A stretch of 37,791 nucleotides of DNA, from positions 1-37,791 of the IMG/VR virus record IMGVR_UViG_3300022927_000051; one strand, given 5' to 3'. A program made the translations under genes and the position numbers. The notes beneath the pieces were generated by a model. The model did not search any database. It was not told the DNA's origin and saw nothing but the letters and a program-made list of their open reading frames with translations. The DNA comes from a virus. Each line of letters begins with the position of its first letter. Positions within the stretch are counted from its first letter, which is position 1. Below are positions 7,680 to 14,987 of this stretch, piece by piece.

Positions 7680-8689
7680 GCTCTCTTCCAAACAGTATAG
7701 CAGAGTTTTGCTTCTAGACCAGAAGAGATATTATCGAATAAGAGCTTGTTAACATCAGTCACTTCTTTTCTTTGTATCATCAAATTCAAGTCTTTTGATT
7801 TTATGTTCTCTGGCCAAATGCACACTTTGTGGTTCATATCACACACTTTCTGTATTTTAGCACAGGTTTCTTTTGAGCGTGGTTCATTGTCATATACAAA
7901 AACAGAATTTTCATTCACATAATTCCAGTCGATTGAACCACCAGCCATAGCGAGCGAGTTCTCAGCAAACATCGCATCGATTGGCCCTTCAAATATATAG
8001 TGTATTTTATTTCGATCACATGCGTCCAGATTAAAAATCTTCGGCTTACTAGTATCTAGCATGATTGTGATATAGCGAATCGAGTTATCAGAGAATGCTC
8101 TGCCTTGAAAGCCAAACAAATTCTTCTCTTCATCGAGAAATGGTATGATCAATCTTGGTTCATCATTTGCTTCACTCTCGAACTTATTAGGTAACACTGA
8201 GTTGACAAACTTCTTGAACTTAGGCGCATAGAATAGTTTAGAATGATATGCATTTGGTATGAGTCGTTCTGACACATACTTTTTAGCAGGATGATCCCAG
8301 TTGAGTTGTGAGATTTTCTTGAGTGAGTTAAGAGCAGTTGCCTTAATAAAAGTTGGCTTCTTCATTTTGTCTGCGAATACTTCAACGTCAGTCTTGACGC
8401 GAGTACCACCTTTCAATGCCATCTTTTCCATGACATATTCTTTGAATAAAGTTTTGTCAACAGACTCTAGAAATTTGTCTATGCCTAGTGTAATATTACA
8501 GTTATGACAATGATAGAGATAGCCACCGTGATCTTTCTCGAAGAAGAATCCACGTGCTTTGCTTTTGTTCTTTTGAGAGTCACCACAGAAAGGGCAACGG
8601 AAGTTATAGAGTTTCTGATTTACTGTCTTGAATTTCTCAAGACGAGACGAAATCATGCCAATGTATTTCTTATCAAGCCACATAAACAT
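7676..8689 (-). CDS. DNA primase, T4 gp61-type
   Basis: A 337-residue primase that makes RNA primers for lagging-strand synthesis with the gp41-type helicase encoded at 28156-29547. The N-terminal zinc finger is CPFC (32-35) paired with CHNC (61-64). The TOPRIM domain shows the FEGPIDAM motif and the acidic FVYDNEP motif. The length is close to T4 gp61 (342). The start is the ATG at 8689; the ATG at 8683 is a possible alternative with better spacing from the AGGTA Shine-Dalgarno. A perfect-consensus sigma70 promoter lies 30-60 bases upstream, so it is expected to be an early gene. Confidence 0.93.
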   Translation of the reverse strand: MFMWLDKKYIGMISSRLEKFKTVNQKLYNFRCPFCGDSQKNKSKARGFFFEKDHGGYLYHCHNCNITLGIDKFLESVDKTLFKEYVMEKMALKGGTRVKTDVEVFADKMKKPTFIKATALNSLKKISQLNWDHPAKKYVSERLIPNAYHSKLFYAPKFKKFVNSVLPNKFESEANDEPRLIIPFLDEEKNLFGFQGRAFSDNSIRYITIMLDTSKPKIFNLDACDRNKIHYIFEGPIDAMFAENSLAMAGGSIDWNYVNENSVFVYDNEPRSKETCAKIQKVCDMNHKVCIWPENIKSKDLNLMIQRKEVTDVNKLLFDNISSGLEAKLCYTVWKRA

Positions 8690-8717
8690 TACCTAAGAAT
8701 TGATTGATTACACTGAG

Positions 8718-8746
8718 ATTATACCAAATCTCCTATGGCTTGTCAA
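8718..8746 (-). promoter_or_regulatory. Perfect sigma70 consensus promoter for primase
   Basis: The minus strand reads TTGACA (8746-8741), a 17-base spacer and TATAAT (8723-8718). Both hexamers are exact consensus. The predicted start is about 20-25 bases before the primase ATG. It should be read by unmodified host RNA polymerase. Confidence 0.85.
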
Positions 8747-9064
8747 TCAATTTTGGAAGAAATGTGAGGCTAATGCGGCACCCGCAACTGATACTGCAAT
8801 CCAGTACAGTTTTGTAAAGATTGCTAGTGATTTTTCTGAAGAAATAAGCCTCTGCTCGATGTCATCCAGCTTAATAGAGTGCGCATTCATACGCTCATAT
8901 TGCGCAAAATTATTTTTTTCGATGGCAATTAGTTTCTCTTCAGCACGAGCGAGTGAAATCATCGCGTCACTTAGCTGATCTATCTTCTTCTCTATTCTAT
9001 CGAGACGCTTATCGTCCATTGCTCTTCTGAATGACGATTCGACTGGTGAATTATTGGCTGACAT
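8747..9064 (-). CDS. Tail-anchored coiled-coil protein, XhlA-like (possible lysis accessory)
   Basis: A 105-residue protein with a soluble charged N-terminus, heptad-rich helices (RLDRIEKKIDQLSDAM, and again after residue 60) and a single C-terminal transmembrane segment (YWIAVSVAGAALASHFF). This architecture matches haemolysin XhlA-type proteins, which assist holin-mediated lysis in some phages. It overlaps the putative o-spanin by 14 bases, the main contextual support. The Shine-Dalgarno AGGAAAAA precedes the ATG. It could instead be an unrelated membrane-tethered scaffold; the lysis role is inference. Confidence 0.6.
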   Translation of the reverse strand: MSANNSPVESSFRRAMDDKRLDRIEKKIDQLSDAMISLARAEEKLIAIEKNNFAQYERMNAHSIKLDDIEQRLISSEKSLAIFTKLYWIAVSVAGAALASHFFQN

Positions 9065-9503
9065 TTTTTCCTATTCCTAGTGTATTTTTGAATGAAGTTA
9101 TTGGTCCTTCCTGGACTACTTCCGAGGTTGTCTCTGGAAGTTCCTCTTTATTTCTAATACTATCTTCATAATACACTATTAAGGCTTTTTGCTGATCAAT
9201 ATATCTCTTCAATTCACTGACATTCAGCGACAGATTTTCATAGTCTGGTACACTTATTGCAAAAAATACCACTTCACCATGTACATCTTCATATTTGATT
9301 AAAAATTCTTCAAGATTTTCTTTTGTTACAGCATAAAGTTTTACATCATACAGATTGACGCCTTTCGGTCTGCTCTGTATTGGTATCTCTTTCTCTACGT
9401 ATTGTGTCTTTACAACAACAGTTTCAAGACTCGAACACGCAGATAAAACACTACTGAGAAGTATCAGATTCCAAATCTTCAAATATTTTTTTAGTTGCAT
9501 CAT
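9051..9503 (-). CDS. Putative o-spanin lipoprotein (Rz1-like)
   Basis: A 150-residue lipoprotein precursor. The basic N-terminus and hydrophobic core end in the lipobox LSAC (cysteine at residue 23), so the mature protein should be anchored in the outer membrane. The rest is periplasmic, with charged helical stretches. Its start lies out of frame inside the end of the upstream membrane coiled-coil gene (53-base overlap), the arrangement of Rz/Rz1 spanin pairs. It is longer than lambda Rz1 but within the range of two-component spanins. The ATG at 9503 or 9500 is possible. Confidence 0.68.
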   Translation of the reverse strand: MMQLKKYLKIWNLILLSSVLSACSSLETVVVKTQYVEKEIPIQSRPKGVNLYDVKLYAVTKENLEEFLIKYEDVHGEVVFFAISVPDYENLSLNVSELKRYIDQQKALIVYYEDSIRNKEELPETTSEVVQEGPITSFKNTLGIGKNVSQ

Positions 9504-9828
9504 TAACTCTTCTTTCTATTAGTCCTGGCTTCTCTAGTGTGAGTCTCGTTAAGTCGTGTCTTCTTAACTTATCTTGCAATTCACTTCTATATGTCTCAGA
9601 TTTATTTAGCTCTGCTTGTAACGCTGTCAAATTTCTTCTTATCTCAGAATAATTTTGTTGTACTTGATCCAGCGTATCAGTACATTCTTGTGCCGCTAGT
9701 TCTAACGCTAAATTCTTTTTCGTAAGTGTTGCAATTCTGCTCTGTGTATCTGTATAATAATAGTACGCACCACCAACAATACCACTTAACAATAACAGAA
9801 TGAAACCTAATACATATAATCTAGCCAC
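9451..9828 (-). CDS. Putative i-spanin (Rz-like)
   Basis: A 125-residue protein with one N-terminal transmembrane segment (YVLGFILLLLSGIVGGAYYYY) given as a landmark, then about 85 residues of coiled coil. This is the type II topology expected of an inner-membrane spanin that bridges to an outer-membrane lipoprotein for fusion in the last step of lysis. It starts with GTG at 9828, preceded by AGGTAC and overlapping the upstream stop by 8 bases. The partner lipoprotein gene begins inside its 3' end. Confidence 0.68.
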   Translation of the reverse strand: MARLYVLGFILLLLSGIVGGAYYYYTDTQSRIATLTKKNLALELAAQECTDTLDQVQQNYSEIRRNLTALQAELNKSETYRSELQDKLRRHDLTRLTLEKPGLIERRVNDATKKIFEDLESDTSQ

Positions 9829-10327
9829 GTACCTGCCTTTTCCTCACACCATTCACTTCGATGTAGTGTCTAGTCAGCGGCTTTGTCTTTCTCTTCTTTT
9901 TAATTCCTGGCTCACCGTCATCGCCTACACCAATGCCAGCGACTGAGCCACTGCCTGCTATATTTGTTGGTACTTCTTCCATGAGCATATCAACATGATT
10001 CATATAATCATGCAGACATTCTTCCAGATAATCTAAATCATCTGGATCTAAATTCTCTTCTCTCAACAGAAGCAGTGCCGCGGCAAACGATGCAATTCTT
10101 GTTTTACCGCCAGGAATCTTGCCTAGCAGTTTTTTAAGATTCGCGAGAAGTCTATCGTAATAGCCCCATGATCTGTCTTGTTCTGTTGTTCTTTCATCTT
10201 TAGGCAAAATTACTTTACCATCAGCATCAATTACACCTAGCTTATAAGCGTCCCAGTTTTTAAATGGTGACACCAGCCTCTTTAGAAACTGGTAGATGTT
10301 GAATATGTCAATAACGCCTTTAGCCAT
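9821..10327 (-). CDS. Conserved marine-myovirus protein, possibly virion-associated, 168 residues
   Basis: It starts with a helical region (FNIYQFLKRLVSPFKNWDAY) followed by LGVIDADGKVI and the motif KIPGGKTRIASFAAALLLL. I recognise this series from many marine T4-like phage proteins of unknown role. A glycine-rich linker and a basic tail (KKKRKTKPLTRHY) follow. TAATG coupling at 10327 joins it to the 129-residue gene, another usual partner. A role in the particle or DNA packaging is plausible but not shown by sequence. Confidence 0.75.
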   Translation of the reverse strand: MAKGVIDIFNIYQFLKRLVSPFKNWDAYKLGVIDADGKVILPKDERTTEQDRSWGYYDRLLANLKKLLGKIPGGKTRIASFAAALLLLREENLDPDDLDYLEECLHDYMNHVDMLMEEVPTNIAGSGSVAGIGVGDDGEPGIKKKRKTKPLTRHYIEVNGVRKRQVRG

Positions 10328-10716
10328 TATAGTTCCCTTAGTCTGTTTGCAATGAACAAATCGACTGATATCTCTGAGCTTATTATGTCGCCGTGTGCAT
10401 CTAAAGCGTCAATCTTGTCTGGCATTTTACCTAAAAATATTAAGAACGTTTTTAAGTGTGGCCAGTGACATTCGTTCACTCTAAAGAAAAGCATTCTTGT
10501 TAATGCTTTCGTTTCAAATACATTATACAGTGTCAATATATGATTCAATATCAATCTTTCTTTTAAGTCTTTGTTCTCAGTATAACGCGAGAACAATCTT
10601 TTTATATACTTAAATCGATTCAAATCTTCATTGAATTCATCGATATCATACTTCACATTATTAGTATAGTTAGCGGCGGCATATAACAAAAAATTATTCT
10701 CATTCAGTATTTTCAT
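10327..10716 (-). CDS. Conserved marine-myovirus protein, 129 residues
   Basis: An all-helical protein with a conserved pattern: FLLYAAANY near the start, then FNEDLNRFKYIKRLFSRY, then HILTLYNVFE. It has no enzymatic motif. I recognise it as the usual partner of the preceding KIPGGK-type protein in marine T4-like genomes, but know no function. The start has AGGTAG 4 bases upstream. It is separated from the structural gene upstream by a hairpin. Confidence 0.75.
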   Translation of the reverse strand: MKILNENNFLLYAAANYTNNVKYDIDEFNEDLNRFKYIKRLFSRYTENKDLKERLILNHILTLYNVFETKALTRMLFFRVNECHWPHLKTFLIFLGKMPDKIDALDAHGDIISSEISVDLFIANRLREL

Positions 10717-10734
10717 TATCTACCTAAAGAGTAA

Positions 10735-10778
10735 ACCCCACGTGGTGCGCATACTTTGTAAGTAGAGGCGTGTGGGGT
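10735..10778 (-). terminator. Probable hairpin terminator/processing site after the Ig-domain gene
   Basis: A 7-bp GC-rich inverted repeat (ACCCCAC / GTGGGGT) with a 30-base loop lies just after the structural gene stop on the minus strand. It is followed by TTTACTCTTT. The loop is long and the T run weak, so it may attenuate rather than stop transcription. Confidence 0.45.
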
Positions 10779-10786
10779 ATTATTGA

Positions 10787-11374
10787 TTAAGCAACAGTCA
10801 ATTCAGCGGCTGAAGATGTTACACTATCTGCGCCCGTTGCAGTCATCACTACTCGGAACTGATTCGCAGTTACGTATTCAGCGTCAGTAGATATTACTGT
10901 CAACGTAGCACTAGTGCCGTCTGCATCAACTGTACTTGCCCAGGTGCTACCACTATCAGTAGAAACTTGCCACTGATAGCTGATTGTTCCGCCTGTTGGA
11001 ACTGTAGCTGCCGTCACTGTGAATACTGCGTCTGCGGGAGATGTTACTGAAACTGCCGCTGGCTGTGAAGACACTACAATATTCAGATCAGGGAATGCTA
11101 CGTCTTCAGCGTCAGTTGAAATGCCGCCTTGACTTGACATTGCCACCAATGTTTCGTGTGTCACTCGACCAGCGCGACCGCCAGAACCAGTTACTTTGCG
11201 TACCCAACCAGGAGCAACAGAACCTTTTCCATCGCTTCTAGCCGCCCGTGATTCATTTTCATCAACACCAAAGACAACAGTACCGAAGTCTTGTGAACCA
11301 GTGTTACCGTTAGCGGCAGTCGTGGTATATTTAGGTGCTGACCCCGAAGCGTCTGTTAAACCCCATAGTGCCAT
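10787..11374 (-). CDS. Virion structural protein with C-terminal Ig-like domain
   Basis: A 195-residue protein. The N-terminus (MALWGLTDASGSAPKY) and the following stretch with a WVRK segment are typical of a marine T4-like structural protein family. Residues about 110-195 form an Ig-like beta sandwich (ISYQWQVSTDSGSTW and a late VTANQFRVVMTATGAD). Such domains decorate phage capsids or tails and bind weakly to glycans or cell surfaces. A late-promoter candidate lies about 115 bases upstream and a hairpin follows. Base composition is richer in GC than the AT-rich neighbours, which fits strong expression. Confidence 0.8.
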   Translation of the reverse strand: MALWGLTDASGSAPKYTTTAANGNTGSQDFGTVVFGVDENESRAARSDGKGSVAPGWVRKVTGSGGRAGRVTHETLVAMSSQGGISTDAEDVAFPDLNIVVSSQPAAVSVTSPADAVFTVTAATVPTGGTISYQWQVSTDSGSTWASTVDADGTSATLTVISTDAEYVTANQFRVVMTATGADSVTSSAAELTVA

Positions 11375-11375
11375 T

Positions 11376-11687
11376 TTAGTTATCCTCTTCTATGATTAAC
11401 ATGTCTAGTAAATATTTTGATTTTTTACTAATCTCTTTTGGTTTACCATTAACCACGAGATAAGTTTTTTTAGAATCAAATTCTCTTGTATTTATATCAT
11501 TACTGATCTTTGGTTTTTCAACAGGCGCTGGTGTTTCCACTTCTTGTCTGACCTGTTTCTTTAAATCAGCAAAAGATTTTTTCTTACTGATCTTAGGTCC
11601 GTCTTCACTCTTTTCAGAACCAGCAGTCACAGGCGGCAAGTTTGCTACCTGTTTAGCCTTTTTCTTTAAATCAGCAAACGATGACAT
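11376..11687 (-). CDS. Small protein with internal SFADLKK duplication, 103 residues
   Basis: A lysine-rich protein in which the segment SFADLKKKAKQV near the N-terminus recurs as SFADLKKQVRQEV about 36 residues later, a clear internal duplication. The C-terminal part (KTYLVVNGKPKEI) looks like a small beta element. It is directly upstream of the Ig-domain structural gene. Unknown function; possibly a virion assembly factor by context. Confidence 0.65.
   Translation of the reverse strand: MSSFADLKKKAKQVANLPPVTAGSEKSEDGPKISKKKSFADLKKQVRQEVETPAPVEKPKISNDINTREFDSKKTYLVVNGKPKEISKKSKYLLDMLIIEEDN
11489..11496 (-). promoter_or_regulatory. Candidate late promoter (TATAAATA) inside the 103-residue gene
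   Basis: An exact TATAAATA on the minus strand, about 115 bases before the Ig-domain structural gene. It lies within a coding sequence, so chance occurrence is possible. The position ahead of a probably abundant structural protein supports function. Confidence 0.35.
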
Positions 11688-11696
11688 TCTAGTTTC

Positions 11697-13919
11697 CTAT
11701 TTCTTTTTTGCTCTAATTTTAGCAAGGTCTTCGCCGTCAATGTCGTTATCATCGTCAACGTCCATGTGCTTTAACTGAGCAGGTGATAGTTTCTTTTTCT
11801 CAGAAATATAATCACTGAACGATAGGAAAGATTCCTTCTTCATTTTCTTATGACTACCATGACCTTCTTGCATCAATACTGTTACACTCTCATCATCAAC
11901 GTGTACAGTTTCAATGCCATGTTCGAACATTACTTTGTACCAAGAGACATGACCGTTCTCATCTGGTACAGCGTGTTCGCCAGTCAGTGGAGTGCCTTCG
12001 TTCCACTCGTTGTGCATGATCTTTGTCGCGCACATATGTTGATCGCCTTCAAGTGAACCCTTCTCAACTCCGTCCACTTTTGCTTCATCTACTTTTTTCA
12101 TAGGTAGCCCCTTATGTTTAGTTTTTGCGAAATCCTCTAAATCTTTTTCGGACATCGACTTCGCAAGTTTCTTAACTTCATCGGAAGCATTATCCATTTC
12201 ACCGCGCTTATATGCAAGCGCCATGCCCATCATTTTCTGTTGTGCTTGTGATACAGACTTTTCAGACAGTTCAACTGACTCTGCAACACCAGAGACCATG
12301 CGAGCAAACTTCAACTTAGCTCCGCGCGTTTCGAATTTAACTTCATCGATATCGCCTGAAGATGATTCTTGTGTGAGATAGTAAACCATGCCTTTGCTGA
12401 GATTGACTTTAATCAGCGGGAAGATATCACCAGAAACTGTTGAGCGAGTAGCATAGCGGAACACTTGCTCGCCTGCTTTAATGTTAGCACCTTTAAGGTC
12501 TTTCTTGTCTGCAGGCTTTAGATGAAACAGAACCATTGCTTTGATGGGAGAATCTCCAATGACACCAGCGTCTTTATAGCCTTTTCTTCGACCATAGCTG
12601 ATTGCTTTGTCTTCGCCAGAGTCATTGATTGTTTTTACATTAACGACTTCGTATTTCTCTGAAAGTTGGACTTCTTCCATATGTGCTTGGGCACGAGTCA
12701 ACGACTTCTGGTTCTTTTTCGCTTTCATATGACGATTCATAGCGGCAACCATATCAGCACGAGACGTTGCTTTGCTCATCTTTCCACGTTGCTTAGAAGC
12801 AATATTTTTTTGACGCCGAATCTCTGCATTATAATTCTTTGCTTCATCTGTCTGCTCGACTGATTCGAAAAGTTCTGGAAATTCATCTTCAATTTCATCT
12901 TTACGCCATTCTAAAGTATCTTTGTCCATCAAGAACTTAACAATGTTCTTTTTATCACCAGTGATTTGATAATCTCTACCTTTGTCAACTACCTTGACAC
13001 GATGTTTTCTTTGAACCTTTTTGGCTCGTGCTGGTTCATCATCAAAGTAAGGAATATCTACTCTGATAGAGGTAGCTTCAGTAACCTGCTCGACTTCTTC
13101 TTTCATGCCTTTAATATAGTTCAACGTTTCTTTCTTTGCGAGAGGCATTGACTTAAATGTTTTCCACTCTTTGCCGTCAATATAGACAACAATAGGATCA
13201 GTCATTTTAGGACCACGGCGCTTATATGTGTGCTTTGTGCCTTTGTAATCAAGACCAGTCAGAAAATATTCCTTTGCTTCTTTCACTTCAGTCTCTTCTT
13301 TAGGCACACAATTAGGAACTTCTTTGCCGTTCTTTTTCTTTGTGCCGACCATCTCATAACCTTTCCAGCAAGGATCTTTGCCTTTCATTTTCTTTTCTTC
13401 TTCCATATCTTCTTTACCCGCGGCGCGGCCCCTATAATCTGCTTTAACTTTGCTGTCAGGCGTTCGCTCGACATCTTTAATCATCGCTGGTTTTTTCAAC
13501 AACGAGCGGAGTGCTTTCTTGACTTTACCAGGAGAGTCGCTGTCCATATAGAAACGTGGTAGACCTTCGATGTCTACACTGAACTTCGCTTCGTCAATTT
13601 CTTTTTCTTTTTTCTCGCCTGGAGTTTTTTCTTTGGCAAATTTTCTGCTTGCATCTGTTCCCCATTCATGTTTCTGAGGCGAGTATGTTTCCTCTTTAAT
13701 GCCAAACAGTTTCATTGTCTGATCTGGACCCATGACCTCAGCGAACGCGGCAACAACATCATCATTCTTTTTATATGATGATACTTTTGGCATTTTGCCT
13801 TTCTCTAAATCTTTAACGAGACCATCTAACTTACGATTTTTACGTGCCATAGGTGCAAGAACCTTAGCAACTTTCTTCAGTTGAATAGTCTGCACAGCCT
13901 CTTCGATATTGAATGTCAT
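11697..13919 (-). CDS. 740-residue modular protein, probable head-internal polyprotein
   Basis: A long, lysine/glutamate-rich protein that reads as small modules separated by xxE-A or xxE-K junctions like T4 prohead protease sites: IDE-A (110), VKE-A (215), VTE-A (281), TDE-A (359), LSE-K (421), LSE-K (552), VDE-A (612) and ISE-K (707). Recognisable modules include a DPCWKGYEMVG...NCVP segment (182-206) common in marine phages. A DUF3008-like module lies at 553-610 (SQAQQKMMGMALAYKRGE...KTKHKGLP). A capsid-targeting-like SFLSFSDYISE is at 697-707, and an EF-hand/dockerin-like loop DVDDDNDIDGED at 720-731. The Shine-Dalgarno AAGGA precedes the ATG. A virion-internal role is inferred. Confidence 0.7.
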   Translation of the reverse strand: MTFNIEEAVQTIQLKKVAKVLAPMARKNRKLDGLVKDLEKGKMPKVSSYKKNDDVVAAFAEVMGPDQTMKLFGIKEETYSPQKHEWGTDASRKFAKEKTPGEKKEKEIDEAKFSVDIEGLPRFYMDSDSPGKVKKALRSLLKKPAMIKDVERTPDSKVKADYRGRAAGKEDMEEEKKMKGKDPCWKGYEMVGTKKKNGKEVPNCVPKEETEVKEAKEYFLTGLDYKGTKHTYKRRGPKMTDPIVVYIDGKEWKTFKSMPLAKKETLNYIKGMKEEVEQVTEATSIRVDIPYFDDEPARAKKVQRKHRVKVVDKGRDYQITGDKKNIVKFLMDKDTLEWRKDEIEDEFPELFESVEQTDEAKNYNAEIRRQKNIASKQRGKMSKATSRADMVAAMNRHMKAKKNQKSLTRAQAHMEEVQLSEKYEVVNVKTINDSGEDKAISYGRRKGYKDAGVIGDSPIKAMVLFHLKPADKKDLKGANIKAGEQVFRYATRSTVSGDIFPLIKVNLSKGMVYYLTQESSSGDIDEVKFETRGAKLKFARMVSGVAESVELSEKSVSQAQQKMMGMALAYKRGEMDNASDEVKKLAKSMSEKDLEDFAKTKHKGLPMKKVDEAKVDGVEKGSLEGDQHMCATKIMHNEWNEGTPLTGEHAVPDENGHVSWYKVMFEHGIETVHVDDESVTVLMQEGHGSHKKMKKESFLSFSDYISEKKKLSPAQLKHMDVDDDNDIDGEDLAKIRAKKK

Positions 13920-13930
13920 GTTAGTCCTTC

Positions 13931-14212
13931 TTATTCTTCTGGTTGTTCTGGTTCAGAAACATCTGGTACTTCTTCTACGGATGCTTCAACTTCAGCAGTA
14001 CCGCTAGAACCAGGAATAATTGTTTCTGGATCAACGTCTTGCGCTCCTGAGTCTCTTTCAGCATCAACTGCCACTTCATCTGGAGTAGCGGCAGGTATTG
14101 TGCTGTATTTACTGTATTTCGCTTCTACATCATTTTGATAGAGATTCTGATTTTTCATCATGATATCTCTAACTGCGCTCATCAAACTTGCTGGTGTATC
14201 TTTCAAATCCAT
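13931..14212 (-). CDS. Small acidic-tailed protein, 93 residues
   Basis: The N-terminal half is helical (SLMSAVRDIMMKNQNLYQ). The C-terminal half is a low-complexity acidic, proline-rich tail ending PEQPEE. No enzymatic motif. It lies directly upstream of the 740-residue modular protein and has GGGAGA before its ATG. Acidic low-complexity proteins occur in phage prohead cores, so a scaffold-like role is possible, but I do not recognise the family. Confidence 0.6.
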   Translation of the reverse strand: MDLKDTPASLMSAVRDIMMKNQNLYQNDVEAKYSKYSTIPAATPDEVAVDAERDSGAQDVDPETIIPGSSGTAEVEASVEEVPDVSEPEQPEE

Positions 14213-14223
14213 GATATTCTCCC

Positions 14224-14709
14224 TTACTTGGTCATCATCTTTTTAATTTTTTGCATGAGACTAGGCTTTTGTTGAATTAAGTCCTGTCTCCATGCTAAAT
14301 GCTTTGGTAGTTTTCCATCGCGAATCATTTGATGGAAAATCAATTCTAAATTTCTATAATCTGCGCCTGTCATCTGTGCAACTCTAACTGCGTTTTGCTT
14401 CGCTTTACCTGGATTCGCTTTACGATAGTCTAGATAGTAACGAATAGCTTTCTTATATGCATTTTTATTTGCAACACGATTGATCAATCGATCAAGATCA
14501 GGTTGCATTGTAATTTCTCTTACTTCTTCGGCGACGGCTTTAGGCTTAGTACTCATCGCTTTTTCTTTTGCGTCAGCCACTTTCGCACGATCCATGATTC
14601 GATCAAACTTATTAGCGTCACTTCTGCGCTCGCGTTTGATACGTTCTTTGGCCGCTTTCTCGTGAGAGCCTTCGTTTTTTTCTTCTGTGAAATTATTAAA
14701 TGATTTCAT
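14224..14709 (-). CDS. Basic protein with capsid-targeting-like N-terminus, 161 residues
   Basis: It begins MKSFNNFTEE, resembling the T4 internal-protein capsid-targeting sequence (MKTYQEFIAE). The remainder is strongly basic and helical, with an RIKRERRSD stretch and a conserved-looking C-terminal region (KKAIRYYLDYRKANPGKA and later YRNLELIFHQMIRDGKLP). It is coupled to the cupin gene by ATGA overlap at 14706-14709. Probable head-internal DNA-associated protein, inferred from the leader and charge. The protease site is weaker than in T4, because FTEE lacks the usual I or L. Confidence 0.6.
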   Translation of the reverse strand: MKSFNNFTEEKNEGSHEKAAKERIKRERRSDANKFDRIMDRAKVADAKEKAMSTKPKAVAEEVREITMQPDLDRLINRVANKNAYKKAIRYYLDYRKANPGKAKQNAVRVAQMTGADYRNLELIFHQMIRDGKLPKHLAWRQDLIQQKPSLMQKIKKMMTK

Positions 14710-14981
14710 TTCTCTACTATCTTTAAGATTAAACCTGTTTCGGCTTCTTCTTTAATCAGCCTGTGATATTCCATTTTCGAGATATTTATCGTATCACCTG
14801 TATTCAATTCGATCGGCATTTTATTTTCGTATTGAAATTTCCAACCATACCCAGCGACAACATAGAGTTCTCTATCTTTATGATCTCTATGCCATACGTA
14901 TTCTTCGTCCTCTTCATCTAGATGAAATTGTCGATAAAAACTATTATCATTAATTATTGTATCTTTGTATACTTTAGACAT
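14706..14981 (-). CDS. Small cupin-like protein, 91 residues
   Basis: A single cupin barrel. The WHRDHKDRELYVVAGYG segment contains HxD-like metal ligands and a glutamate, GDTINIS gives the central turn, and EYHRLI the second histidine motif. Such small cupins are frequent in marine T4-like phages, with unknown substrates. It lies 6 bases after the 585-residue gene and overlaps the following basic protein, so it is likely late and possibly particle-linked. Confidence 0.72.
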   Translation of the reverse strand: MSKVYKDTIINDNSFYRQFHLDEEDEEYVWHRDHKDRELYVVAGYGWKFQYENKMPIELNTGDTINISKMEYHRLIKEEAETGLILKIVEK

Positions 14982-14987
14982 GTTAAA

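Noticed and set aside
7680-7691. TTG start giving a longer oxygenase
   Set aside because: The ATG at 7679 overlaps the primase stop as ATGA and has a better-spaced ribosome site.
12230-14140. Plus-strand open frames opposite the late block
   Set aside because: They are shadows of the lysine/glutamate-rich minus-strand genes (F/L/S-rich products) without ribosome sites.
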